From assembly GCA_903930095.1 (NCBI GenBank), contig CAIYXE010000474.1, forward strand, positions 1-11,092: DNA of 11,092 nucleotides. Reading direction: 5' to 3'. The notes beneath the pieces are model-generated. The model had not been told where the DNA came from. It saw nothing but the letters and a program-made list of their open reading frames with translations, and did not search any database. The position numbers were made by a program, and so were the translations under genes. Shown piece by piece: positions 1 to 6,184 of this stretch. Within the stretch, counting starts at the first letter, position 1, and every line of letters starts with the position of its first letter. Source of the stretch: an uncultured Hyphomicrobiales bacterium (GTDB lineage: Bacteria; Pseudomonadota; Alphaproteobacteria; Rhizobiales; Aestuariivirgaceae).

Positions 1-593
1 AAGGCTGGAACATTCCACCAGGCGACGGGGTCCACCAGTTCGGGCGGCAGGATGTCGACACCGTTGCCGCCCTCGCCCAGCATCAGGTCTGAGAGCATGT
101 GAGGGCCCACATTCTCCCATGTGCGGTCTTCCGGATTGAGCGCCGCGACCCGGTCCACCGCGCGGTGCCAGAGGTCGCCGGGCCTCGGCGCCGGGTTCGC
201 CATGAAGCAGTTGGTGACCTGGGTCAGGCTCTGGCCCGTCGCGGTGGGCGCGGCATGGCGGAAGGGGCGGCGCTTCTCGGAGGCAACGAGCGGACGCGCG
301 GCCAGGGCATGATCGCCGCCCAGCGCGACGATATCCATGTCGGCCCAGACACCGCCCTGCTCCGCCAGCACGCGGTAGCGGAAGAGACTCGTCAGATAAG
401 CCATGTTGGCCGCATCCTGCTGCGGCAGCGGCAGGATGGCCGCGGCATCCCGGGCGCCGTCCAGACGATGAGGCTCATAGCTCCACAGCGTGACGCCATA
501 GCCGTTGTTCAGGAAGCTTGCGAGGCTGAGACGGGAGAGGCGGGAGAGTTCGCCCGAAACCCAGAGCATGTGGACAGGAAGATCCTTCAGCAT
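1..593 (-). CDS. GT32-like sugar glycosyltransferase, C-terminus cut by window edge
   Basis: The frame is open from an ATG at 593 to the window edge, giving 197 codons and no stop, so the 3' end lies outside. The protein resembles the DXD-containing sugar transferases (GT32 / Gly_transf_sug, PF04488) that use a nucleotide-sugar and a divalent metal to build surface polysaccharide or glycolipid. Visible support: an N-terminal strand with LWVSGELSRL (residues 10-19); the family hallmark RYRVLAEQGGVWADMD (72-87) with the DXD metal site at D85-D87; and an NVGPHMLSDL block (161-170) where the family usually has a GP motif. No signal peptide or membrane segment is visible, so it is probably cytoplasmic. 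A GAGGA ribosome site overlaps the stop of the upstream lrp-like gene, leaving an 8-base gap, so the two are likely cotranscribed. The acceptor and donor sugars cannot be read from the sequence. Confidence 0.8.
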   Translation of the reverse strand, partial: MLKDLPVHMLWVSGELSRLSRLSLASFLNNGYGVTLWSYEPHRLDGARDAAAILPLPQQDAANMAYLTSLFRYRVLAEQGGVWADMDIVALGGDHALAARPLVASEKRRPFRHAAPTATGQSLTQVTNCFMANPAPRPGDLWHRAVDRVAALNPEDRTWENVGPHMLSDLMLGEGGNGVDILPPELVDPVAWWNVPA

Positions 594-601
594 GGCGATC
601 C

Positions 602-1069
602 TCAGATCGGATAACCCGCCCAGCCCTTGACGGTGCGGAGCGCCAGCGAGGACTGGATGCGCTGCACGCCGGGAAGGCGGGAGATGCGCGAGCGGTGAAT
701 GCGTTCATAGTCGGACGCGTCTGCCGCGGCGACACGCAGGAGATAGTCGAACTGGCCGCTCATCAGGTGGCATTCGAGAATTTCGGGCACACGCTGCACC
801 GCCTTCTCGAATTTCTCGAAGGCTTCTTCCGTCTGGGCAGAGAGGGAGACCTCGACGAAGAATTCATTGGCGAGACCCAGGGCGGCGCGGTCCAGGTTGG
901 CGGTGTAGCCGGCGATCACGCCCGCCTCCTCCAGGAGCTTGACGCGGCGGTGGCAGGAGGATGGCGAGAGGCCGGCCTTCTGCGCCAGTTCGGCGACCGG
1001 GCGCTGGGCGTTCTTCTGGAGCTCTGCCAGAATGATCAGGTCTGTCTTGTCGAGATTGCGGGATGGCAT
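602..1069 (-). CDS. Lrp/AsnC-family transcriptional regulator, probably of ald
   Basis: The 155-residue product has the usual family length and two-part build. An N-terminal winged helix-turn-helix (about residues 5-60, LDKTDLIILAEL then LSPSSCHRRVKLLEEAGVI) is followed by a ligand-binding RAM domain (about 68-148) with the typical SGQFDYLLRV strand. Such proteins form octamers that wrap DNA and sense amino acids. The gene is divergent from ald with 121 bases between start codons. In many proteobacteria this arrangement marks an AldR-type activator responding to alanine; that role is inferred here from position only. The ATG at 1069 is chosen because the domain begins at once after it. The ribosome site is poor (AAGG about 14 bases upstream), and a CATTCGAG motif overlaps the start codon, which suggests autoregulation. 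A sugar transferase gene follows after 8 bases. Confidence 0.93.
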   Translation of the reverse strand: MPSRNLDKTDLIILAELQKNAQRPVAELAQKAGLSPSSCHRRVKLLEEAGVIAGYTANLDRAALGLANEFFVEVSLSAQTEEAFEKFEKAVQRVPEILECHLMSGQFDYLLRVAAADASDYERIHRSRISRLPGVQRIQSSLALRTVKGWAGYPI

Positions 1070-1096
1070 TCGAGTATTCTAGCCTTAATTCGAATG
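1067..1096. promoter_or_regulatory. Candidate Lrp-type operator: CATTCGA inverted repeat
   Basis: CATTCGA (1067-1073) and its exact reverse complement TCGAATG (1090-1096) flank a 16-base AT-rich spacer. The right half is nested in the perfect palindrome ATTCGAAT (1088-1095). The element overlaps the start codon of the minus-strand regulator gene and lies upstream of ald. ATTCGA starts at 1068 and 1088 are 20 bases apart, about two helical turns, as expected for sites on one face of DNA bound by an Lrp-type oligomer. Binding is inferred; only the symmetry is seen. Confidence 0.45.
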
Positions 1097-1138
1097 ACAT
1101 ATCAATGCTGCACTGCTCCTGCTGCGTCTTCGGAAATT

Positions 1139-1146
1139 CATTCGAG
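1139..1146 (+). promoter_or_regulatory. Third CATTCGAG motif upstream of ald
   Basis: This is an exact direct copy of the CATTCGAG at 1067-1074. It starts 52 bases downstream of the ATTCGAAT palindrome and ends 44 bases before the ald start codon. Its place suits an activator or repressor site near the ald promoter. I could not pick convincing -35 and -10 boxes for ald. Confidence 0.3.
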
Positions 1147-1190
1147 CCGGATTTTGGTACGTTCACTCTACCGACAAGGGAGGAAATTCA

Positions 1191-2309
1191 ATGCTGATCG
1201 GCGTTCCGAAAGAGATCAAGAACCATGAGTACCGCGTGGGCATGACGCCCACCTCCGTGAAGGAATCGGTGCGCCACGGGCACCAGCTGTGGGTCGAGGC
1301 CAATGCCGGTTCCGGCATCGGGGCCACCGATGCCGACTATGTCCAGGCTGGGGCCAAGATCATCCCCACGGCGGCGGAAATCTTCGCCAAGGCCGACATG
1401 ATCGTGAAGGTGAAGGAGCCCCAGGCGGCGGAGCGCAAAATGCTGCGCCCGGGCCAGATCCTCTACACCTACCTGCACCTCGCGCCCGATCCGGAGCAGA
1501 CGAAGGACCTCGTGAACTCGGGTGCCGTGTGCATTGCCTATGAGACCGTGACATCAGCGCGCGGCGGGCTGCCGCTGCTGGCGCCGATGAGCCAGGTAGC
1601 CGGGCGCATGTCGGTACAGTCCGGCGCCCATTGCCTCGAGAAGGCGCAAGGCGGCCGCGGCGTGCTGCTGGGCGGCGTTCCCGGCGTGGCGCCGGGCAAG
1701 GTCGTGATCCTCGGCGGCGGTGTCGTGGGCACCAATGCGGCGGTCGTGGCGCTCGGCATGGGCGCCGACGTGACGATCCTCGAGAAGAACACCGACCGCA
1801 TGGAAGAGCTCGTCGCCCGCTTCGGCACGCAGATCAAGACCATCTATTCAACGCAGGGCGCGGTCGAGGATGAATGCGCCTCGGCGGACCTGGTGATCGG
1901 CGGCGTGCTGATCCCCGGAGCCGCGGCGCCCAAGCTCGTGACGCGCGCCATGCTGAAGGACTGGAAGCCGGGCTCGGTGCTGGTCGACGTCGCCATCGAC
2001 CAGGGCGGCTGTGCCGAAACCTCGAAGGCCACCACACATGCCGAGCCCACCTATGTGGTGGACGGCGTGATCCATTACTGCGTGGCCAACATGCCGGGCG
2101 GCGTTGCCCGCACCTCGACCTATGCGCTGAACAACGTGACCCTGCCCTTTGCGCTGGCCATTGCCGACAAGGGCTGGAAGAAGGCGCTGGCGGATGACCT
2201 GCACCTGCGCAACGGCCTCAACGTGGCCAATGGCAAGGTGACCTACAAGGCCGTGGCGGACGACCTGGGCTACAGCTACGTCGCCGCCGACACGGCGATG
2301 GCGGCCTGA
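1191..2309 (+). CDS. ald: Alanine dehydrogenase
   Basis: The enzyme catalyses NAD-dependent oxidative deamination of L-alanine to pyruvate and ammonia, or the reverse, in the cytoplasm. The 372-residue length is standard. All four residues known to bind or act on substrate in the family sit at their usual numbers: R15 (NHEYRVGMTP), K75 (KVKEPQ), H96 (TYLHLAP) and D270 (DVAIDQGG). The Rossmann fold glycine motif is VVILGGGVVGTNAA (171-184), followed by an acidic strand end (ILEKN) for NAD. The start is fixed by a strong GGGAGGA ribosome site (1178-1184) six bases ahead and by the canonical MLIGVPKEIK N-terminus. The gene is divergent from an Lrp-like regulator and is closed by a terminator, so it looks monocistronic and alanine-controlled. 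It could support growth on alanine or nitrogen balancing; direction in vivo is unknown. Confidence 0.98.
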   Translation: MLIGVPKEIKNHEYRVGMTPTSVKESVRHGHQLWVEANAGSGIGATDADYVQAGAKIIPTAAEIFAKADMIVKVKEPQAAERKMLRPGQILYTYLHLAPDPEQTKDLVNSGAVCIAYETVTSARGGLPLLAPMSQVAGRMSVQSGAHCLEKAQGGRGVLLGGVPGVAPGKVVILGGGVVGTNAAVVALGMGADVTILEKNTDRMEELVARFGTQIKTIYSTQGAVEDECASADLVIGGVLIPGAAAPKLVTRAMLKDWKPGSVLVDVAIDQGGCAETSKATTHAEPTYVVDGVIHYCVANMPGGVARTSTYALNNVTLPFALAIADKGWKKALADDLHLRNGLNVANGKVTYKAVADDLGYSYVAADTAMAA

Positions 2310-2336
2310 GGATACGCCCTGGCCTGATGGTCACAG

Positions 2337-2360
2337 CGCCCGGTGAAATCCGGGCGTTTT
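2337..2360 (+). terminator. Rho-independent terminator of ald
   Basis: A perfect 7-bp stem, CGCCCGG (2337-2343) with CCGGGCG (2350-2356), closes a 6-base loop and is followed by TTTT. It lies 27 bases after the ald stop. The last T coincides with the end of the convergent AraC-family gene, so the two transcripts meet here. Confidence 0.85.
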
Positions 2361-3409
2361 CATATGCGCCCATCACCTGTGTTTGATGCTGTTGGGCCAC
2401 TCGCCCTGCTGCGCCAGAGGCCGGGCGGCACGCCACTCCACCGCCGGAAGGCATGCACGAAAGAGCTTGCGGTGGCATAGTCAAGGGTGACGGCAATGTC
2501 GGTGATGCCGAGGTCGCCCAGCAAGAGGAGCTCGCGCGCGACCGCGTAGCGAACCTCATCCTTGATGTCCTCGAACGTCGTGCCTTCCCGCTGCAGCCGG
2601 CGCCGCATGGCGCGGGGATGAAGACCGAGGCGCCTGGCCACTTCTTCCATGCTCGCCTGACCGATCAACAGAAGCGAACGGAGCAGATGGCGGACAAGCC
2701 CGGACGTTTCCCCCCGTGACTGCTCCAAAGCCGAGACGAGACCGGCCAGGGCCTTGCCATGCAACACGCTGTCGGCCTCCGGCAGCCGGTCGTCCAGAGA
2801 CGAGGCCGGGAGCAACAGGCCCGTCTGGTTCTGGCCGAAGCGGACCGGACAGCGGCTCAGGCGCTGGTATGGGACAGGATCATCTGGCGCGGCCCGCGAA
2901 ACGAGGATCTCTTCCGGGCCGACTCTTCCCCGGGTGAGCTCGGCGATGAGATTGCAGCCCACGGCGAGAACCATGTCGTAAATCTGGTGCGAAACCCTGA
3001 CCGGCAGATCGTAAACGCCATATCCGAGAAGAACATCCCGGTCGGCCCGCATCAGATAAACGGCACCGCCCGTTGAATTGTTGATCTGGAAGGCGACGAA
3101 GGCGGAGATGGCCTCTCCCAGCGTGGCAGCATGCTTCATTGCGCTGCCCAGGGGCCCGAGGGCAGCCAGCGTCTGGCGCTGGCCGAGCAAGATCCCGATG
3201 TCGTCACGGCCCGTCGCGGCGCTGGCATTGTCGAGGATCGCCAGGTAGGCCGCATAGGGAATGAAGGCTTCGGGCCGCAGCTGGCCGCGGGCGATGCCAG
3301 TGCCTTGGAGCACGGCATCCAGATCAACACCGAACTCCGTGAGCACGGACGGCAGCAACATCAGCGAGGCCGCGCGCTGCATGGCGATCTGCCCTGTTTT
3401 CACCGGCAT
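2360..3409 (-). CDS. AraC-family transcriptional regulator (OruR/VirS-like architecture)
   Basis: The 349-residue product has the layout of the AraC subgroup with an N-terminal arabinose-binding-like domain (PF12625, about residues 20-205). A C-terminal pair of helix-turn-helix motifs follows: MEEVARRLGLHPRAMRRRLQ (254-273) and a second around 302-328 (GITDIAVTLDYATASSFVHAFRRW, listed here as the conserved GI..IA...GY-type helix and FxxAFxRW signature). Members usually activate a neighbouring gene in response to a small organic effector. The neighbour here is the divergent DUF1254 gene, 82 bases away, which is the natural candidate target. The start is uncertain: ATG at 3409 has GAGGA 11 bases upstream, while an in-frame ATG at 3382 has AGGG about 9 bases upstream and would remove nine residues. 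The effector is unknown. Confidence 0.9.
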   Translation of the reverse strand: MPVKTGQIAMQRAASLMLLPSVLTEFGVDLDAVLQGTGIARGQLRPEAFIPYAAYLAILDNASAATGRDDIGILLGQRQTLAALGPLGSAMKHAATLGEAISAFVAFQINNSTGGAVYLMRADRDVLLGYGVYDLPVRVSHQIYDMVLAVGCNLIAELTRGRVGPEEILVSRAAPDDPVPYQRLSRCPVRFGQNQTGLLLPASSLDDRLPEADSVLHGKALAGLVSALEQSRGETSGLVRHLLRSLLLIGQASMEEVARRLGLHPRAMRRRLQREGTTFEDIKDEVRYAVARELLLLGDLGITDIAVTLDYATASSFVHAFRRWSGVPPGLWRSRASGPTASNTGDGRI

Positions 3410-3427
3410 CGGGAGGTGTCCTCAAAT

Positions 3428-3443
3428 CGCAACCACTATTGCG
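3428..3443. promoter_or_regulatory. Short inverted repeat between araC-like gene and DUF1254 gene
   Basis: CGCAA (3428-3432) and TTGCG (3439-3443) form a perfect 5-bp inverted repeat with a 6-base spacer, in the middle of the 82-base divergent intergenic region. It is a candidate operator, but arms this short can arise by chance, and AraC-type regulators more often bind direct repeats. Confidence 0.2.
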
Positions 3444-3491
3444 CGAAATTCCCTACGATCCAGCTCCTGACTTGAGCAGAGGGGTAACGGA

Positions 3492-5009
3492 ATGACAAGA
3501 AATCTGGCGCTTGCCGTACACTTGCTGATGACGGCCGCGATCGGCGCACTCGCTGTGCCGGCCGAGGCGAAAACCTACAAGATGACGACCGAGATCGCAC
3601 CCGGCGTGGCAACGCCGGATACTCTCGAGACGTCAATCGGAACCTTGAAGCTGAATGACGGCTTCCCCACGGCTGAAACGACCGCGAAGATTTGGGACAA
3701 CCTCGACCGGTCGCGTGCGCTGCAGGCTTATCTTCTGGCGGTGCCGATCGTGAACCAGGCGGGAATGCGGGACTCGCTGCTGAAGTTCGGCCCGGTGAAC
3801 CGGACAAACGTGATCTGGGAAAATCTCGTCGACCCGCGCACGGTGGAGCTGACCGCCAATGACAACACGATCTACAGCTTCATCTGGAATGACACGAAGG
3901 ACGGCCCGCTGGTGGTCGAGATTCCGCCCAAGGTTCTCGGCACGATCAATGACTTCTGGTACAAGTGGGTGGTCGACGTCGGTATCACCGGCCCCGACAA
4001 GGGCGAGGGCGGGAAATACCTGATCCTGCCGCCCGGCTACACGGGCGAGGTGCCCGAGGGCTACTTCGTGGTGCGCCCGACGACCTACGGCATGTGGACG
4101 GTCTTCCGCTCCTTCCTGGTGGACGGGAAGACGGGACCGGCTGTCGAGGGTGTCAGGAACAACCTCAAGATCTATCCGCTCTCGCAGAAGGACAATCCGC
4201 CGCCGGTCACCCTGGTGAACGCCTCCGGCGTTGCGGCCAATTTCGTCATGCCCACCGACTATTCGTTCTGGGAGCTTCTGAACAAGGTAATCCAGGAAGA
4301 ACCGCCCGAGGGGTCAGACCCGACCACGCTTGGCCTGTTCGCCTCGATCGGGATCGAGAAGGGCAAGCCCTTCGCGCCAGATGACCGGATGAAGGCGATC
4401 CTCACGGATGCAGCAAACATCGGCGCGGTGACGGCACGCTCGCTGGCCTTTAACATCCGCAACCGCGAGGCCTATATCTACCCCGACAGCAACAGCCACT
4501 GGCGGCTGCCGTTCTTCGGGGGTTACAAGTTCCAGTCTCAGCCGGGCGTATCCAACCTTGACGGGGCCGCGTTCTATTACTTCTTCGCCACGGGTGTGAC
4601 ACCTGCGATGGAAGAGAAGATGGTGGGGCGGGGATCGCAATACCCCTGGGCGGCGCTGGATGCGGACAGCAAGCCGTTCGACGGCGGCAAGACCTACCGG
4701 CTGACGCTGCCAAAGGGAATTCCCGTCAAGGATTTCTGGTCGGTCATCGTCTATGACAACCAGACGCGATCCATGCTGCAGACCGACCAGGCCGCGCCCA
4801 GCGTTTCAAGCCAGAACAAGGATGTGAAGATCAACGCCGACGGCTCGGTTGACGTGTTTTTCGGTCCATCGGCTCCGGAGGGCATGGAAAGCAACTGGGT
4901 CCAGACCATTCCCGGCAAGGGCTGGTTCATGATCCTGCGGCTCTACGGCCCGCTGGAGCCGTGGTTCGACAAGACCTGGCGGCCGGGCGAAATCACGATG
5001 GTGAAGTAG
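3492..5009 (+). CDS. Exported DUF1254/DUF1214 protein
   Basis: The 505-residue product begins with a signal peptide (basic MTRN, hydrophobic core about 5-22, likely cleavage after AEA at residue 26), so it should act in the periplasm. The mature part has the two-domain build of a widespread family of unknown biochemical role: DUF1254 (PF06863, about 60-200, with PIVNQAGMRDSL and an ENLVDPRTVELTANDNT-type stretch) and a C-terminal DUF1214 (PF06742, about 375-490, with the WSVIVYDNQTRSML block and the end DKTWRPGEI). No catalytic residues are assigned to this family as far as I know. It lies divergent from an AraC-type regulator and has its own strong terminator, so it appears to be a single regulated transcription unit. 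A GAGGGG ribosome site precedes the ATG at about 9 bases. An uptake or substrate-processing role is possible but unproven. Confidence 0.92.
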   Translation: MTRNLALAVHLLMTAAIGALAVPAEAKTYKMTTEIAPGVATPDTLETSIGTLKLNDGFPTAETTAKIWDNLDRSRALQAYLLAVPIVNQAGMRDSLLKFGPVNRTNVIWENLVDPRTVELTANDNTIYSFIWNDTKDGPLVVEIPPKVLGTINDFWYKWVVDVGITGPDKGEGGKYLILPPGYTGEVPEGYFVVRPTTYGMWTVFRSFLVDGKTGPAVEGVRNNLKIYPLSQKDNPPPVTLVNASGVAANFVMPTDYSFWELLNKVIQEEPPEGSDPTTLGLFASIGIEKGKPFAPDDRMKAILTDAANIGAVTARSLAFNIRNREAYIYPDSNSHWRLPFFGGYKFQSQPGVSNLDGAAFYYFFATGVTPAMEEKMVGRGSQYPWAALDADSKPFDGGKTYRLTLPKGIPVKDFWSVIVYDNQTRSMLQTDQAAPSVSSQNKDVKINADGSVDVFFGPSAPEGMESNWVQTIPGKGWFMILRLYGPLEPWFDKTWRPGEITMVK

Positions 5010-5031
5010 CCCACCACCAGACGATCCAAAG

Positions 5032-5061
5032 AAACCCCGGTGCAGCAGCCCCGGGGTTTTT
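5032..5061 (+). terminator. Rho-independent terminator of the DUF1254 gene
   Basis: AAACCCCGG (5032-5040) pairs over 9 bp with CCGGGGTTT (5051-5059) around a 10-base loop, and the T run continues to 5061. It begins 22 bases after the DUF1254 stop codon. Confidence 0.9.
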
Positions 5062-5083
5062 CATGTCACGACCGGGCAAATGC

Positions 5084-5111
5084 AAAAAGCCAGCCCCGGG
5101 GGGCTGGCTTT
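5084..5111 (-). terminator. Rho-independent terminator of rpmF
   Basis: Read on the minus strand, a 12-bp GC-rich stem has arms at 5100-5111 and 5086-5097. It has a very tight loop (2 bases, or 4 if the closing pair opens) and runs into five T residues (complement of 5084-5088). It lies 25 bases after the rpmF stop. Confidence 0.85.
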
Positions 5112-5136
5112 GAATACGGCAGTGGAGGAACCGAGC

Positions 5137-5322
5137 TTAGTTTTCGGTCTTCACGTCCAGAACCTGGCGGCCTTTGTAGAGGCCGGTCTTCAGGTCGATG
5201 TGGTGGGGGCGGCGGAGCTCACCCGACTTCTTGTCCTCGACCCAGGTCACGGTCTGCTCATGGTGGCCGGAACGGCGCATGCCGATGCGGCTCTTGGACA
5301 TTTTCTTGCGTGGAACGGCCAT
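5137..5322 (-). CDS. rpmF: 50S ribosomal protein L32
   Basis: The 61-residue basic protein begins [20 protein letters not shown], the canonical L32 N-terminus, and is a structural component of the large ribosomal subunit. The ATG at 5322 is preferred over an in-frame ATG at 5361 because the family always starts with MAVPK/R and because GGAG sits 7 bases upstream of 5322; the 13 extra residues would be leader sequence. There is no zinc-ribbon CxxC pair, so this is the cysteine-free form. The gene lies 70 bases downstream of mtgA, ends at its own terminator, and has a plausible promoter in that gap. Confidence 0.97.
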   Translation of the reverse strand: MAVPRKKMSKSRIGMRRSGHHEQTVTWVEDKKSGELRRPHHIDLKTGLYKGRQVLDVKTEN

Positions 5323-5379
5323 TTGAAACTCCATAGAGAAAGAGCGCGGGGAACGGCCCACGCCTTTCAGTTGGCGGGG

Positions 5380-5408
5380 CTTCTAACAAAGACTAGGGGG
5401 CAAGGCAA
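5380..5408 (-). promoter_or_regulatory. Candidate promoter for rpmF
   Basis: On the minus strand, TTGCCT (complement of 5403-5408) and TAGAAG (complement of 5380-5385) are spaced by 17 bases. The -35 lies just inside the window's mtgA 3' region and the -10 lies past the mtgA stop. This would give rpmF an untranslated leader of roughly 50 bases. The match to consensus is moderate. Confidence 0.35.
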
Positions 5409-6145
5409 GCAAGATAGGGCTCCATGCCGCGCATCCGGATCAGAATCCGGTCGGCGATGCGCCGAACACCCCTGGACGGCTTTCCGGCATTGCGCTTGAT
5501 CGGGTTGGGCAGCACCGCCGCCAGCAGGGCCGCTTGCCTTTTTGTCAGGTTTTTCGCGGACTTGCCGAAATGATGCTGGGCCGCCGCCTCCGCCCCATAG
5601 ACGCCCGGCGCCCATTCCACGATGTTGAGGTAGATCTCGATCATCCGGCGCTTGGACCAGACGAAATCCATCCACATGGCCACGGGCAGTTCGATCAGCT
5701 TGCGGATGGCGAAGCGGCCGTCCCAGAGGAACAGATTCTTGGCCGTTTGCATGGGAATGGTGGAGGCGCCGCGGACCGGGCCCTCGTCCTTCTCGAGGGC
5801 GTCTTCGATGACGCCCTGGAACTCCCGCCAGTCGACACCGCGATGCTCGCAAAACCTCGCATCCTCGGAGGCGATCACGGCGCGCGGCAGGTTGGGGGAG
5901 ATATCCTCGAGAGCCACCCATTGCTTGTCGATGCCCGCACCACCCAGCGCCCGCAAAAGCATGATGTTGGAGACGGGCGGCGGCACGATGGCATAGACCA
6001 GCGTCATGACCAGCGGCCAGGCTGCGAGAAAGGCAAGGAGATAGAGGCCCCAGCGCAGCACGCGCGCCATCTGCTTGCGGCGCGCCCCGGGAATACTGAC
6101 AGGTTCTGCGCTGGAAAGCGTTGCTGGTTGAGTTTCTTCGATCAT
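5393..6145 (-). CDS. mtgA: Monofunctional biosynthetic peptidoglycan transglycosylase
   Basis: MtgA polymerises lipid II into glycan strands at the outer face of the inner membrane and releases undecaprenyl pyrophosphate. The product is 250 residues from the ATG at 6145. A single N-terminal membrane anchor spans about 29-53, followed by a GT51 domain: SEDARFCEHRGVDW with catalytic glutamate E94, the GASTIPMQTAKNLFLW block (127-141 region), and KRRMIEIYLNIVEWAPGVYG with the second conserved glutamate E170. No transpeptidase domain follows, which separates it from bifunctional PBPs. An in-frame ATG at 6070 is the other possible start; neither has a strong ribosome site, and the later one still keeps the anchor. 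The gene is divergent from ispA with 39 bases between start codons, and rpmF lies 70 bases downstream. Confidence 0.96.
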   Translation of the reverse strand: MIEETQPATLSSAEPVSIPGARRKQMARVLRWGLYLLAFLAAWPLVMTLVYAIVPPPVSNIMLLRALGGAGIDKQWVALEDISPNLPRAVIASEDARFCEHRGVDWREFQGVIEDALEKDEGPVRGASTIPMQTAKNLFLWDGRFAIRKLIELPVAMWMDFVWSKRRMIEIYLNIVEWAPGVYGAEAAAQHHFGKSAKNLTKRQAALLAAVLPNPIKRNAGKPSRGVRRIADRILIRMRGMEPYLACLAP

Positions 6146-6184
6146 GATTCTAATCAGAAGCGCCCTTACCACAGGAATTCCGCC

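Noticed and set aside
99..614. Plus-strand frame of 171 codons
   Set aside because: The minus strand here encodes a GT32-like protein with a clear DXD motif and ribosome site; the plus frame has Arg/His-rich shadow composition.
695..1228. Plus-strand frame of 177 codons across the lrp-like gene and into ald
   Set aside because: It is antisense to a full-length Lrp-family protein, crosses the divergent promoter and overlaps the ald start.
1188..1478. Small minus-strand frames inside ald
   Set aside because: They are antisense to a gene with every catalytic residue in place; no ribosome sites or recognisable domains.
5534..6184. Open frame upstream of ispA running antisense through mtgA (would make a 509-residue fusion)
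   Set aside because: The added part is the antisense of the well-supported GT51 domain of mtgA and resembles no prenyl synthase extension; it is a high-GC shadow frame.
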